64,000 bases of DNA from assembly GCA_051710585.1 (NCBI GenBank), contig JBPESP010000001.1:1-64000 (forward strand), in the 5' to 3' direction. The notes under the pieces are model-generated. The model did no database searches. It was not told the origin of the DNA and was given only the letters and a program-made list of their open reading frames with translations. The stretch's first letter is position 1, and each line of letters opens with the position of its first letter. Of this stretch, positions 1 to 12,056 are shown one piece after another. Made by a program: the position numbers and the translations under genes. The stretch comes from JBPESP01 sp051710585 (GTDB lineage: Bacteria; Pseudomonadota; Gammaproteobacteria; Enterobacterales; Enterobacteriaceae).

Positions 1-3000
1 CAATCATTACATACCCGCTTCCCTACTAAAGTGCGCTTTAATCGGCATGGGAGTTATCTCTCAAATATTTTTCAATGAAAGGAAGAAGCACCCTTCGCCG
101 AACTGAGATATCTTATGTAGTGCACTTTAAGAATAATGCGCATAAATATGATTAAAGTACTGCATACGGATAGACTGATCAAAAAAGTACCAGGAATTGT
201 ACTACTAACAAATCTATAGCGTTGAAAGACGCCTATATATCTCTTGTTCTAACAAAGCCTAGCGCATTGCAATCACTGTTTTGTCTAAAACAGCCTCCTC
301 ACGGCTTTGCTGACTAAAGGTGAATCCACCACACTATGCCCCTGACGTTCCTTTGTGTCCATGAGATGTATAGCATCGTAAGTAACTCGGCATCAGCGAA
401 CTGCTGCGTTAGCATTAAACAGGCACACCATACTTACTACAGTAACATACTCTTTCTGAATATTACCATCTCTACGCTAGCTTATCGGCACCGCCGACCA
501 CTTTACTACTTTACGTCACAATAGCCTTATATTTTACATGAAGTTTTTCTGTCTTACGTCATTCATCTCATTATTGCTCACTATAGCGCCACATCTAATA
601 GCCACGTATTGAGTTGAAACGGCGACACCACCACCAAGATAATTGCTCGATGTGCCACTGAACGTGCGGTTTTTACCGTAATACTCGACTAAAGATAACA
701 ATCTAAGCAGGATTGAACTATCGTAAAGTAATTGACGCTGCGTATACGTTGTAGCCTAAAAGGCACTCTGCGCAGCCACAATAAATTTCTAGTAAGTTGT
801 GCTGATAATATATTTCAGTACTGATATAAGAATAAAAGAACTTCGCACATTTTCGTAATTACTTCTGCTGGCTTATTTCATAATAACGCTTCTAACTTAG
901 AAGATTAATAATTATGGGGCAGGTGTCAACCTCAGATATGATTATTATTGACATGTTCCTGGGCAGTTTCCTAATGGTAAGCAGGCTTGTGCCTGTAGTC
1001 ATTAAGAGATCGACCTGACACTTAGTGTATATATCATCTTAAACTTTCTCCGTATCACCCATGGCGATATTACGTTCTTTAGCACAAAACAACACTTTCC
1101 GTAAACAAGGAAAGGTCAATGGTGCTATTACTGTAGCCCTGTCTAACCTTATTCGCCAACCATAGTAAAATTGTTTAGTTGCTGCTCTTGCTGGTAGCGC
1201 AAGCTACTAACGCGGTACGCACTAAAACAGCCTTATTGCCTCCCAAAGGCAATACATACTTAACCCGGTGAGCGTGAGTATAACAGCCGACAATCTAATA
1301 GGCACTGAAAACTCTGCTGTCCGCAACAGCAGCTGTAGGGTAAAAGGATTGTTTCTCAGTACGCATGGAGGCCACATAATCGCTAATACGATTAAAACCT
1401 AATATTTACAAATAGTTATTACTAATTCTGACACTACTTATACCTAGTCTTAAACCCTATGATAAACTGCCTATGTTATCTATGCCAGACACCTATCTTT
1501 GTATTATCCCAAAGACGATAACACTGCCCTGTTCCGCATCTGCTATCCAAGTATTTATCAAGCCGTGTAGTGTAATGGCGCAATTCACATCGTGAATTTT
1601 GCCCATAGTGAAACGTCATTTCAAGCGTTAACTCGAATCAAAACATAAATAAAAGCACAGTGTAATAGCATGAAACAATTAATAAAACTATTACTTGCGT
1701 GTATCTCGATTCCTGTCGAAATCAGATGTTATCAGGGTTTTTATCGAGGATATCTATGCAGTCTCTTTGGAAGATAATGCCTACTTTTGCCTGAAAAGTA
1801 TCACAGTAACGTTTACATAGCGACAAAAACCTAGAGTATTGCGCATCAATATGGCTCTCTGAGAGAGTGGTATTATAGCGTTTAAAAATCATTCTAAAAA
1901 GGAGAATCATAACTAAAGATACATATCTTTATGCTCAGGAGCACAAAGTCGACACCATTAATAAACTAGTGTTCTGTGAAATTATTTCTATTTGAAACTT
2001 GGAAATAGGTATTATGTGATCATAGGACCGCAGTTCAATATCTACTATGTAACATAACATAACTAAAAGAAAGCGTAGAAATTTTCCTAGTCCACCGTCT
2101 GCCATTGACCCTGATATATATCACACCAGGACATTATCGCACCACCTTTAATGCTAAATACTAAAATATCCAGTCAACGGTAAAATGCGCTGTTTACATA
2201 CCAGCTTCATTTCTCTAGGTCATCTGGCTTAACAAGTAAATTTTATGAAGGGCTCCGTGCTTTAAGCTTTCAGAAAGACCAAGTCAGCTGTAACCCGTCA
2301 GAGCTTCTAATCGATACTTTAATCGCACCAAAAGGTATGCTCTCTAATAGAATCCAAGATATGCAAGCGGCTACCGAGCACTATTATCGGTAATATTATT
2401 ACGTTATAAAGAAATACTACTGTCCGATATAGGGTATTTAAGGCAGTGCGGTTCCGGGAATTCCTGCACATAAAAATAATTAAATGTAGTCACACAACTA
2501 GGTTATCCTATCCCAGCGCTAGCCATTACCCCATACCTATAAACTGTTATATATCTAGATATTACAACCCAATTTAAAAAACTGACTTATCCGAGTGCAC
2601 AATTAACTATATCACCCTGATGCAATAACTATACCGCTGCATTCCAACGTCGTCGATAATAATGACCTGGATGTACACGTAAATACTATAGAAGCTAACC
2701 ACAAGCACAACCAAAATGAATACCATTCACTGTCCAGTAATTGACACTTAAAACGGTTAAGCTTTTCCTGTAAATACTAATAATGGAAATTTTTATTGAT
2801 ATTACAGCTGATTATTTCTCAGCCTCACCTTGACATAGTTACAGACTATCGATTGACTGCACACTTCTGTTATCAATAACCAACTGGGATCCCCTCCTTT
2901 CTAGGCATCGATATCCATCTCTAGCATATAACATTCTGCGAAAAAACAGAGCAATGTGTATCTAGTACATGCTAGGCTATAACTTGTATTTTGATATGGA

Positions 3001-3636
3001 AGAGAGAAAGGAGGACCTATTTACAAGAATGAGAAATAAACAAAAAATCTGCCTGTCCCTCACCTTCCAGAAAACCCCGCAACACTGGTTCCAAACCGCA
3101 ACCCGTAACCGTAACACTATCCGCCTGATGACGGAAATCTCAATAGTACTAAAATTAACCCCATCTCGTCTAGCTCCTACATTATCACCGAACTAAAAAA
3201 CACTGAAAACAGAAAGCGGGGTATTCTAAATACTAGTGTAGACCCACCTATTCAAAATATATCCACCCGTAACATGGAAGAGTTTTGAACATATCAGTCT
3301 GAAGACATCAGTGTAGACCTATTCCGAGGAGAGAATACACAGCCAGGAAGAGAAAACATACTGCTGTTGGCAGGCACTGGGCGACCATGCATATAATGCC
3401 CCCCTATGGTATCTATCTATAAACGAACTCCTTATTCGCATTGAGTCTGCTGAATAAGGGAAAACTATACCTGTTCCAGTATATTAAAGATGTAGTGTTG
3501 AAAGCACTAAGTGCAATATTATTATAAGTAACAGTCTGACTACCTAGATAAACAGAAAGAGTAATACTAACATCTTCGGTAACGTATATAATGAAGTGAA
3601 CCGCAAAGTGATACTATCAGTGACCAGTGACGCACT

Positions 3637-3663
3637 GCAGCTAAGCGGCAGAAGCTTAGCTGC
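3637..3663. repeat. 10-bp inverted repeat with 7-base loop
   Basis: Arms GCAGCTAAGC (3637-3646) and GCTTAGCTGC (3654-3663) are perfect complements around a 7-base loop. No T-tract follows on either strand, so this is not a standard intrinsic terminator. A second hairpin, with 7-bp arms TACGCCC/GGGCGTA, lies at 3719-3738. Confidence 0.6.
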
Positions 3664-3930
3664 GACCTATATACTCTGTCGCTGCTGTGAAGATTAACGT
3701 CTATAATATTCCACGCCGTACGCCCCGCTTCGGGCGTAACACCTAATAGCCGCGCACAATCCGATATAAAGAAACCCACCGAAATACTGAATCTCCTAGC
3801 GTTAATAATTTTGTATATACTACTACTAACGATTAGGCCAGGAAGACGCCACCGGCAGACTAGCAATACCAGTTAACTGTGGCATGTAAAGACGCTATAT
3901 CGTATCAAGGTCTATATTTCTATGACTTTT

Positions 3931-3956
3931 GCTTTAGCTTTAGCTTTAGCTTTAGC
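3931..3956. repeat. Hexamer microsatellite (GCTTTA)n
   Basis: Four consecutive copies of GCTTTA followed by a partial copy. No reading frame surrounds it, so it is most simply replication slippage in non-coding DNA. Confidence 0.85.
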
Positions 3957-4951
3957 ACAGTGATGTAATTCTAATCAATAATAAGTTAAGCAAATTTACG
4001 TTTGAATTCAATATTAAATTTCTTCTTTCATGGGTACACCCGTGTTGTTTTGAGGTAATATAACCTCTGTTCAGAGGTCAAATATAGTCTACAATAACAT
4101 TAACCCCTATCTGAAAGACTCAAAGATATAGCATAAAATAGAATATGTCTTTAAAAAAACATTCATATTAATGTTATTTACCTAAAGCACTTATTAAGCA
4201 GAAACTGTAATATTAAACATAATGTTGATCATCCGTAATGCTTCTTTATTCCTTTTCAAATAATTTTGGATAGTCTAAATGAACACCTTTTATGTTTCAT
4301 AAATGCCAAAAACCGAGGCTGCAGTCACTACAAGTGACGTTTATTGGCTGACTCTCTAATAAACTACTCCTAGTCTACAGACTAATGCTATAGCTTTGCA
4401 GCCAAAAACACGGGATATTCTTAGAAAAATTAGCAAGAACGCCACCTATCCCCCATCGCAACAATACCAGTATGGAGCTAAAATTAAATACTCATATTCA
4501 GCAGGTCATTAATCTGCCGATGAAAGCGTCCATGGCAGATGTCCTTGTGATAGCATGCGTGCTACCACACTCACACCTACGCCATACCAATAATACCCTA
4601 TTAGATACCGCCCAAAATGACAGGTCAACGGCTCTATCCGAGCGGAGATTAAATAATATGCTAATGCTTTAAGTGCACTTAACATCTTTATTATACTGAT
4701 TCTTTAACACTGTAATCTTCGGTGAACGGAAGATAAATTATTCTGTGCGTGTCATTAAGAAACGCTTACTGCCCGTAGACTAGATACGTTAATGAAATTA
4801 ACTGATAATAGATCGTCTGCAGATGGAGAACTCAAGCCATACAATAAACGCCAGAATGCGTTCTAAAAGACAATTTCAGTATCACTGTGGCAGAGTGGAT
4901 AAATGCATGTAAACCGGGGAACGACCGGTAGGATCAAAGGAGTTAAATACT

Positions 4952-5698
4952 ATGGCTGAATGGGTAACGGGCAAGGTAGTGCAGGTAAAGCACTGGACGG
5001 AGAGTCTCTTTAGTCTCATCATCCATGCACCTATCAATCCCTTTAGCGCTGGACAATTCACTAAACTAGGACTAGAAATCAACGGTGAAAAGATTCAGCG
5101 TGCTTATTCTTACGTTAACGCGCCGCGAAATAATAACTTAGAGTTTTACCTGGTAACTATGCCAGAAGGCAACCTCAGTCTGTCACTGCATGCACTGCAA
5201 CCCGGCGATAATCTTATAGTAAGCAAAGAAGCGGCGGGTTTCTTTATACTAGACGAGATCCCACCCTGTGATAACTTATGGATGCTGGCTACGGGTACCG
5301 CATTAGGCCCCTATTTATCAATTCTTGAACAAGGTGAAGGATTAGCACGTTTTAGTAAAATAATTCTAGTGCATGCGACGCGCTTTTCTCAGGATCTGAG
5401 CTATTTACCACAGATGTTAAAACTCCAAGAGCGTTTTAATAATAAACTTCGCATCCAAACGGTGGTTAGCCGCGAACAGGCCCCCGGATCACTCACCGGC
5501 CGTGTGCCTGCCCTTATCGCCGATGGCTCACTAGAAGCAGTGGTGGATGTAAGGCTAGAGGCCAAAAACAGTCACGTTATGCTGTGCGGTAACCCGCAGA
5601 TGGTCCGTGATACACAGCAGCTATTGAGAGAAAATCGCGGCATGCGTAAACATTTCAAGCGGAAGCCAGGCCATATAACCACTGAGTATTACTGGTAA
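4952..5698 (+). CDS. fpr: Ferredoxin/flavodoxin-NADP+ reductase
   Basis: A 248-residue protein, the same length as E. coli Fpr and collinear with it throughout. It passes electrons from NADPH via FAD to flavodoxin or ferredoxin in the cytoplasm, supporting radical-SAM and isoprenoid enzymes. The N-terminal FAD domain has the RAYSYVN flavin-binding motif (about residues 50-56). The C-terminal NADP domain has GTALGPYLSIL (about 111-121) and CGNPQMV (about 210-216). The chain ends EYYW, with the terminal Trp that stacks on the flavin in this family. A clear ribosome site AAGGAG lies at 4937-4942, nine bases before the ATG. In E. coli it sits near tpiA in this orientation; the glp genes usually before it are not readable here. 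No sign of decay. Confidence 0.97.
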   Translation: MAEWVTGKVVQVKHWTESLFSLIIHAPINPFSAGQFTKLGLEINGEKIQRAYSYVNAPRNNNLEFYLVTMPEGNLSLSLHALQPGDNLIVSKEAAGFFILDEIPPCDNLWMLATGTALGPYLSILEQGEGLARFSKIILVHATRFSQDLSYLPQMLKLQERFNNKLRIQTVVSREQAPGSLTGRVPALIADGSLEAVVDVRLEAKNSHVMLCGNPQMVRDTQQLLRENRGMRKHFKRKPGHITTEYYW

Positions 5699-6510
5699 TG
5701 GTAGAAGTAATGACAAAGGCCTGCAAGCTGCATGACATATACTGTTATTGTTGCGCGTTCCCTTTCGAAAACTCCGCTGATTAAACACATAGACACCTGG
5801 CTCAAGACTATTCTCCTGAGCCAGCGTACATTACACACCATCAGCCGTAAAAATATTGGCAGCAGAGCTGTTCGGCACCAGAACAGCACTTACTCCCCAT
5901 AACCGCCCTCTTTTGATATCTGCTGCCAAGCAGACCTACATTTGATACTAAAGTCACAAAATTTTGTGAGCAGTATAGTACAGTCAAAAACGATTTTGCC
6001 CATCAAAAAATTCTACGCTCTTAAAAAAAACCGAGAAAACCAATAAATTTCACTCGATCTGCCAGTAAAATCAACAAAACTCTGTATACCTCATACCTCT
6101 ACCATATACCTAAGAAAGGGAGCTATAAAATAAAAACCCTGCAAATAACCTACCTGGCAGTGAAAGCAGCACTGATAAAGACCACTTTCTTGACTGTCTA
6201 TATGTGGCAGCGCTCCTCTATGTCATTTTAAACTGACGATAATCATAGAAAAAACACTTTATAAATGTTGAATTTGCAGAATTAAAGACATGATTCATAC
6301 TTTTTATAGCAACAGTACAGGCCGCTGTGCTATCTAGTTTCCGATAATAGTAAAAAAGGTCAGGTCTGACTTTTGCCGTCGAACCCGTCAAACTTTCGTG
6401 AGCGAAAAAGCCCTGATCCAGGCACGATAAATAGCAAAAAAGCAACCTTAGTATTTTTTCTTTATACTAAGCTCAAATAAGACTTAACCAGTAACAGCAC
6501 CTTTCATCTC
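5699..6510. other. Decayed spacer between fpr and tpiA
   Basis: In E. coli this interval holds yiiQ and yiiR on the opposite strand. I could not align either to the sequence here. Short frames at 5689-5889 and 6218-6445 (minus) have no recognisable content. The interval presumably also contains the tpiA promoter, but no -35/-10 pair stands out. Confidence 0.5.
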
Positions 6511-6537
6511 TTGTGTTCTCTAAATGGAGAAATAACA

Positions 6538-7299
6538 ATGCGACATACATTAGTAATGGGTAATTGGAAACTTAACGGCAACAAACACATGGTTATTGAT
6601 CTGATAACAGCCCTGCGCAACGAACTCAGTAATGTCGTCGGTTGTGACGTTGTCATTGCACCGCCGCTAACCTATCTTGATCTAGCGAAACACCATCTTA
6701 GCGGCAGCCAAATTATGCTGGGTGCACAAAATGTCGACAGCCATTTTTCGGGTGCCTATACTGGCGAAGTTTCTGCTGAAATGCTTAAAGATATCGGCGT
6801 AAAATATGTGATCATTGGGCACTCTGAACGCCGTACTTATCACAATGAAAGCGATGAGTTTATTGTCAAAAAATTCGCCATGTTGAAAAAAGCCGAGCTG
6901 ATTCCGGTATTATGTATTGGTGAGAATGAGGCTGAAAAGGAGGCCGGCCAAACTGAAGCGGTGTGCGCCCATCAGATTGATATGATACTTAACAAGCTGG
7001 GTGCCAAAGCGTTTGAGAATACTGTTATTGCCTACGAGCCTATTTGGGCTATTGGTAGCGGTAAATTCGCAATATCGGCGATGGCGATGCATAAATTTAT
7101 CCGTAATCACATCGCCAAGCATGATACGGCAATCGCGGAACAAGTTATCATCCAATACGGGGGCTCTGTCAATGCTAAAAATTCCGCAGAACTGTTCATC
7201 CAACCAGATATCGATGGCGCCCTAGTTGGCGGCGCATCACTGATATCTGAAACTTTCGCGGCGATCGTTAAAACCGCAGTAAAAGCAAAACAGGTCTGA
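6538..7299 (+). CDS. tpiA: Triose-phosphate isomerase
   Basis: A 253-residue TIM barrel interconverting dihydroxyacetone phosphate and glyceraldehyde 3-phosphate. An in-frame ATG exists upstream at 6511, but the start at 6538 is chosen because it matches the family N-terminus MRHxLVMGNWKLNG and follows TGGAG (6525-6529) at proper spacing. Catalytic residues are visible: Lys in NWKLN (about residue 11), His in IGHSERR, Glu in YEPIWAIGSG, and the phosphate-binding GGSV near the end. Odd point: the segment just after the flexible loop 6 reads GSGKFAISAMAM, where E. coli has GTGKSATPAQAQAV. It is two residues shorter, with Phe at the usual Ser/Thr hinge and the Pro lost. Downstream lie two hairpins. 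Confidence 0.97.
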   Translation: MRHTLVMGNWKLNGNKHMVIDLITALRNELSNVVGCDVVIAPPLTYLDLAKHHLSGSQIMLGAQNVDSHFSGAYTGEVSAEMLKDIGVKYVIIGHSERRTYHNESDEFIVKKFAMLKKAELIPVLCIGENEAEKEAGQTEAVCAHQIDMILNKLGAKAFENTVIAYEPIWAIGSGKFAISAMAMHKFIRNHIAKHDTAIAEQVIIQYGGSVNAKNSAELFIQPDIDGALVGGASLISETFAAIVKTAVKAKQV

Positions 7300-7392
7300 T
7301 AGACTAACCTATCGAGAATATAATAAAACTCCTCGCAAAGTAATCGGGTAAATTTATTACTGAATGACCCGATAGTATTTAACGGATCAAAT

Positions 7393-7437
7393 GGCGGTTT
7401 CTAGACCGCCTTATGCTTAACCCATCTAGGGTTAAGC
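7393..7437 (+). terminator. Paired hairpins downstream of tpiA, possible terminator
   Basis: Two perfect stems follow tpiA. The first is GGCGGT/ACCGCC at 7393-7398 and 7405-7410. The second is GCTTAACCC/GGGTTAAGC at 7415-7423 and 7429-7437. Neither is directly followed by a T-tract; the nearest T run starts about 15-20 bases later. They could terminate tpiA transcription or simply stabilise its 3' end. Confidence 0.45.
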
Positions 7438-7439
7438 AA

Positions 7440-8600
7440 CATTGTCGTCAATAATAAAATATTTTTTTACTTTGATCTATTTTTTTTGAAGATCTGAGAC
7501 AGATAAACAGCTTTTCTTCAGGATTGGAACCCTTTAATGTATATTCTTTCGCTATGTTGGCGTCCCTTGAGTGGTAATTTTTTTGCGCTGCAAAATATTG
7601 CTCATCAGCTAAATAGCAATAGTACAGATAGATCTTGAGAACATTCTAGGTTTAACATTTATCCGCTACTAACACATCAACGGTTCAAGTAAAATAAATT
7701 TACTCAACCTGAAGCTTTCAAAATAATCCTTTCTGTTTAAGAAAGCTCAAGTAGCGCCTTATGTTCCTACACAATGAAGCAGCCCAAACCAGGTTCAATA
7801 AAATATTGTTCGCACCTCACGTGTCGAAATAGAGAACCTCCACATTCTTTAATAGAACTCTCACAAACACCTGCGTTTTAGCCTGATCGTTATTATTCTG
7901 GTGCAAAACGCACAGCTACAAGTAGCTATATTGTTCTAGCGCATCCCACAGAACTTTTTATATCTTGGATCATAATTGATATACTGAATTTAATTAGATT
8001 AGACAAATTATATATTTATTTTTATTCACCTTTACAAATAAAAAAATAATGTTTGAAGTGTAAGGTGCAAAAATTAGATGGCAGGTGCATAATCCATTTT
8101 TTTATAAATACCCAGCACTTGGCGATAGCATTCAAATCCAACTCTAGTCCCAGCATGACCACATCCGCTTTTTTATGCTATTAATGACGGGGAATAAATA
8201 GTCGCCTGTTTACCATACGTAGCTACCGTGATAGCTGTACGCAAAATAATATGATGGCTAGTTTTTTGTTATTAGTGGTAACTAAACACATTATTGTATT
8301 ACTGATAAAACTCCCGGGTAAAATCATAGGAAACATTCAATAGCTGAATATCCTTTGTTGCTATATCTAATCAGTAATATCAATAATACATTAGTACGCC
8401 ATTTGGATATTATTATTCCCTCATAAATTTTTAGAATTAGAAATTTTTTCTTTAGAAAATGTCAAAAATTTAGTTAGCTAGAGGAATATAAAATAGTTTT
8501 TATATCACTAAAGAATATAATCTGCTTGATAGTGTAGCGGGTGAGCAGTTGGCGCGCTAAAGGACTTACCCTCAGTTCTAAGAACAAAGTAAGCAGCAAA
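7440..8600. other. Decayed spacer between tpiA and pfkA
   Basis: In E. coli cdh and sbp occupy this place, convergent with tpiA and in the direction of pfkA. I could read no fragment of either. The stretch is AT-rich with poly-T and poly-A runs and no frame of note. Confidence 0.5.
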
Positions 8601-8601
8601 A

Positions 8602-9564
8602 TCAGAAGAGTTTTTTTGCCGTTTCTAAGATATCGCTGCGGAAAGGACGTTTCATATTTTCAATAGCGTCGATGAAGTCGTGATGCACTAGTCGCTTATT
8701 TTGTACCCCGACACAGCGGCCGCCATAGCCTTGCAGCAGCAATTCGATGGAATAAGCACCCATGCGCGAGGCTAAAATGCGGTCATAAGCTACTGGGCTA
8801 CCACCTCGCTGGATGTGACCTAGTACAGTAGCCCGAGTTTCGCGTCTCGTTTCTTTTTCAATATATTGTGCAAGCTCAGCAACATTACAGATGTGTTCAG
8901 TAATCGCAACAATGGCATGCTTTTTACCCTTAGCGATACCTGTCTTTATTTCGCAGATTAGGTCTTCAGGTTTGAATTCCACTTCAGGTAACACAATGAA
9001 CTCGCAGCCGCCGGCAATTGCGGCTTCCATGGTCAGATCACCACAATAGCGACCCATGACCTCGACAATAGAAATACGCTGATGTGACGTAGACGTATCG
9101 CGTAGACGGTCAATAGCCTCAACAACAGTTTCCAGTGCGGTAAAGTAGCCAATAGTGTAATCAGTACCGGCCACGTCATTATCAATTGTGCCCGGCAGAC
9201 CAATACAAGGGAAGCCCATTCCCGTCAAACGCTTGGCGCCCATGTAAGAACCGTCGCCACCAATTATCACTAGCGCATCCAGACCACGTTTTGTTATGTT
9301 TTCAAGTGCGATAGTACGAGGGCCCTCCTCTCGGAATTCTGGAAAACGCGCAGAACCAAGAAAAGTGCCGCCACGATTAATCATATCTGAAACACTATAA
9401 CGATCTAGTTTTACCATCCGATCCTGAAATAAGCCAAGGTAACCGTCATAAATGCCATAGACCTCTAGGCCTTCAGAAAGCCCGAGCCGTACCACGCCAC
9501 GGATCGCCGCATTCATTCCTGGTGAATCACCGCCGCTTGTCAATACACCAATTTTTTTAATCAT
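8602..9564 (-). CDS. pfkA: ATP-dependent 6-phosphofructokinase isozyme I
   Basis: A 320-residue protein, exactly the length of E. coli PfkA and collinear throughout. It phosphorylates fructose 6-phosphate, the committed step of glycolysis. The start follows an AGAGG ribosome site (9570-9574). Visible motifs: TSGGDSPGMNAAIRG at the N-terminus (nucleotide binding and an effector-site Arg), GGDGSYMGA (about 102-110, ATP), TIDNDVAGTDYTIG (about 126-139, with the catalytic Asp), VEVMGRYCGDL (about 165-175, substrate) and IQRGGSPVAYDR (about 243-254, fructose 6-phosphate). The effector segment DRYSVSDMINRGGTFLGSAR is also kept. Intact, and convergent with tpiA as in E. coli. Confidence 0.97.
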   Translation of the reverse strand: MIKKIGVLTSGGDSPGMNAAIRGVVRLGLSEGLEVYGIYDGYLGLFQDRMVKLDRYSVSDMINRGGTFLGSARFPEFREEGPRTIALENITKRGLDALVIIGGDGSYMGAKRLTGMGFPCIGLPGTIDNDVAGTDYTIGYFTALETVVEAIDRLRDTSTSHQRISIVEVMGRYCGDLTMEAAIAGGCEFIVLPEVEFKPEDLICEIKTGIAKGKKHAIVAITEHICNVAELAQYIEKETRRETRATVLGHIQRGGSPVAYDRILASRMGAYSIELLLQGYGGRCVGVQNKRLVHHDFIDAIENMKRPFRSDILETAKKLF

Positions 9565-10160
9565 AACTACCTCTGAACTTAAGATATCTCTTGTAGAATA
9601 AATACAATCGTTTTACTGCTTTCTACCTGTAACAAATACTGAGATTTGTGAATAAATAGTATAACAAATCGCTAAAGCTAAATTAATTCAGATTGGATTC
9701 CTATCCAATACTCAACTAATAAATATCCATTTTTTTAGCTTTATAATACTGTAAAACGTGCATGGCTGCTTCCACTTTAATACACTATCTTTATCACTGC
9801 AGCACAAAAAACACGTCCATTAGTTAGTATTTCATAGCAATAATATGATGCTACTTTATCCCCTCCTTTTAGGACTACAGTCACTTTATCAATCTTGATA
9901 TAATTCTTCTTGTTCGTGTAGTGCCAATTTAGTTCTAGAATAAATTAAAAAACTATTAAACCTTGTATCATTTAATATTGGTATCAATTCTATTGAAAAC
10001 GTAAATTACATTAAAAGTGTTATACTGCCGGTGAAATACCAAAGCAAGATTAAGGTAGAGTAATAACTCTATAATTTCTGAAACGCCTATTGCTGATGTA
10101 TTGCACTTGATTTTTAATATCAGTCTTATATATTTAAATATTATATTGATAATTTTTATT

Positions 10161-10200
10161 AGCAGCACTTCCCTTCTATTTATAAAAGGGAAGTGCTGCT
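10161..10200. repeat. Perfect 15-bp palindrome, 10-base loop
   Basis: AGCAGCACTTCCCTT (10161-10175) is the exact reverse complement of 10186-10200. No T-tract follows on either strand. The surrounding DNA is unreadable, so what it once belonged to is unknown. The lack of any mismatch in such a decayed region suggests it is young or maintained. Confidence 0.8.
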
Positions 10201-11965
10201 TAATGCCAGAAAGTAAAACTCATCCTTCCTGTTGAGTGAAAGGATAGTTAGTTATTTTCTTTGCTTTTATTTTATAGCCCTGATGATCAAAGATCATTAA
10301 CCAGGATATTTATTCCTATACATTATTTTGTTTATATTAATATTATGGTTACTATCCGCTTCATCGTCGTTGATCTTAAAAACTCACTAGGTGAGCTGTA
10401 TTATATTACTGGTAATATAGTACTGCTAATGACTTTTTAGCTAGTAAACAGAGCAGTAGGCTATGGATAAATAATGCATAGCCCTAAAGATACACCATAT
10501 GTAATAGTATACACCTACCGCTCTGTCTATTTTAGCATCATTTTAATGAAAAAAAGCGATCTTCCAGCAAGCATATTTGTTACCCTCCCTTACAAGGTTA
10601 AGATATGATTAATGATTGGTTAAGAGATTTCCATGCTATGGATGCCGCCATTACCGCTTGCTTAGAGCTTAAATAACATTATTACCGTACATGACGATTC
10701 CACCACTTTACCGTTCTCGACAAAAGCCCCCCCCTTGATAAGCTGCGAAAGCTTATAGGCACCAGAACCAACAAAATACAACCTTTTCAAACATTGATGA
10801 AAGAGAGGATCTCTACGGAATTTTTTTTGCTGGAAATAAATAAGAATCAACTCTGAACAAACGTTTTATACGCGTAAACCTACGCGCGTCGCGTTGACTT
10901 GCCCCCCATGCCAGCCCGACAATAAAACACCTCAACTAAAGTGATAATAATTACATTACTATCCTGAGAATAATTTATAACAGCCCCTAATCTTGCCCAT
11001 TGAAAGTCTCTATGCGAACCAGTTCCTGTTCCTGTCACCCGTAGACGCGCAAGTTAGTATCTTTTGAAAAGTTTTATCCTCAATAAGACTCACCGCCACC
11101 ACCAGTTGCCTCATACTGTGAAATAACAGTGTAATATTGACCGTATTGCTAAAACTGGTATCAACATCCAAAATGACAGAGGTCACGCCCTAGAAATACA
11201 TGCGTCATTTCTAGATGTATATTCATCGGCAGAATATTGGAATTCAACACAGTGAAAATAACCGCCAACTTGAAACAGATGCCCTAGATACCATTAAAAG
11301 CCTGCTTATACAACAAGCTATACAAACAACTCTATATGCGAACATAACAGTAAAAAATTACTAATTATAAAGTGCCTAGCTTAAAGCAGGTAAACGACAA
11401 TGCTTTTTCTAGCAATAGAAGTTGTCGTTGACTCGATGAATGAGCAAAGTCGCAGAATCTGTAGCACAATGATTTTTGTTACAGCGCTAACACTGACTGA
11501 TACACTTATCTCTACCGTAAATCAGAAAGTTTGAATTATTGGCCGTTATTATTGCATCAATCCAACCATAAAATTTTCCGGAGCCTAAGCTAAGGTGCTA
11601 CGGGATATCTAGTGTCATCTATAGATATGGACACTTAACCCTGCTGCGTCTGTTTCAGAAAACCACTGAAGAAAAATCCTAACACCGTATCGGTGATATA
11701 ATTTTATTTTATTGTTGACAAGATTTTTAGTGGCATAATAATGCGAAAATTATTGCTTTTTTATAGATTTTCTTTCTAAAACTTCACTGGTAAACATTAT
11801 TACTAGATAGTTATCATCTCTTAAAGTATTATTTTATTGCGCGTCTTATGTACAAAATTTATTTTATATTTTATCATCCTTATCCATTATGATAAATTAT
11901 TGCTTTATATAAACCGCACGTAAGTAAAACTAATTTAAAACCTAAGAACATCTAATAACTAGATA

Positions 11966-12056
11966 TTTATTGAAAGAGAATAACGCTATGCAATAGCTGA
12001 CGTTTGTTCGTCTATGAACACCTTTTCATAGCTAGGCTATATCCTCTTTCAATAAA
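11966..12056. repeat. 91-bp element with 13-bp terminal inverted repeats
   Basis: TTTATTGAAAGAG (11966-11978) and its exact complement CTCTTTCAATAAA (12044-12056) flank 65 bases. Inside, GCTATG (11985-11990) pairs with CATAGC (12027-12032). The layout fits either a folded RNA or a small non-autonomous transposable element. I see no matching target-site duplication next to the ends. No second copy was noticed in the window. Confidence 0.5.

Larger units (their letters stand above)
1..4930. other. Decayed DNA with no recognisable gene
   Basis: I could not read any gene family here on either strand. The longest open frames are 62-99 codons, none resembles a protein I know, and stops are dense in all six frames. 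In E. coli the genes before fpr are glpF, glpK and glpX, but I found no readable trace of them. The stretch holds a short hexamer repeat (3931-3956) and two small hairpins (3637-3663 and 3719-3738). It is probably eroded chromosomal DNA, but its origin is open. Confidence 0.6.
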
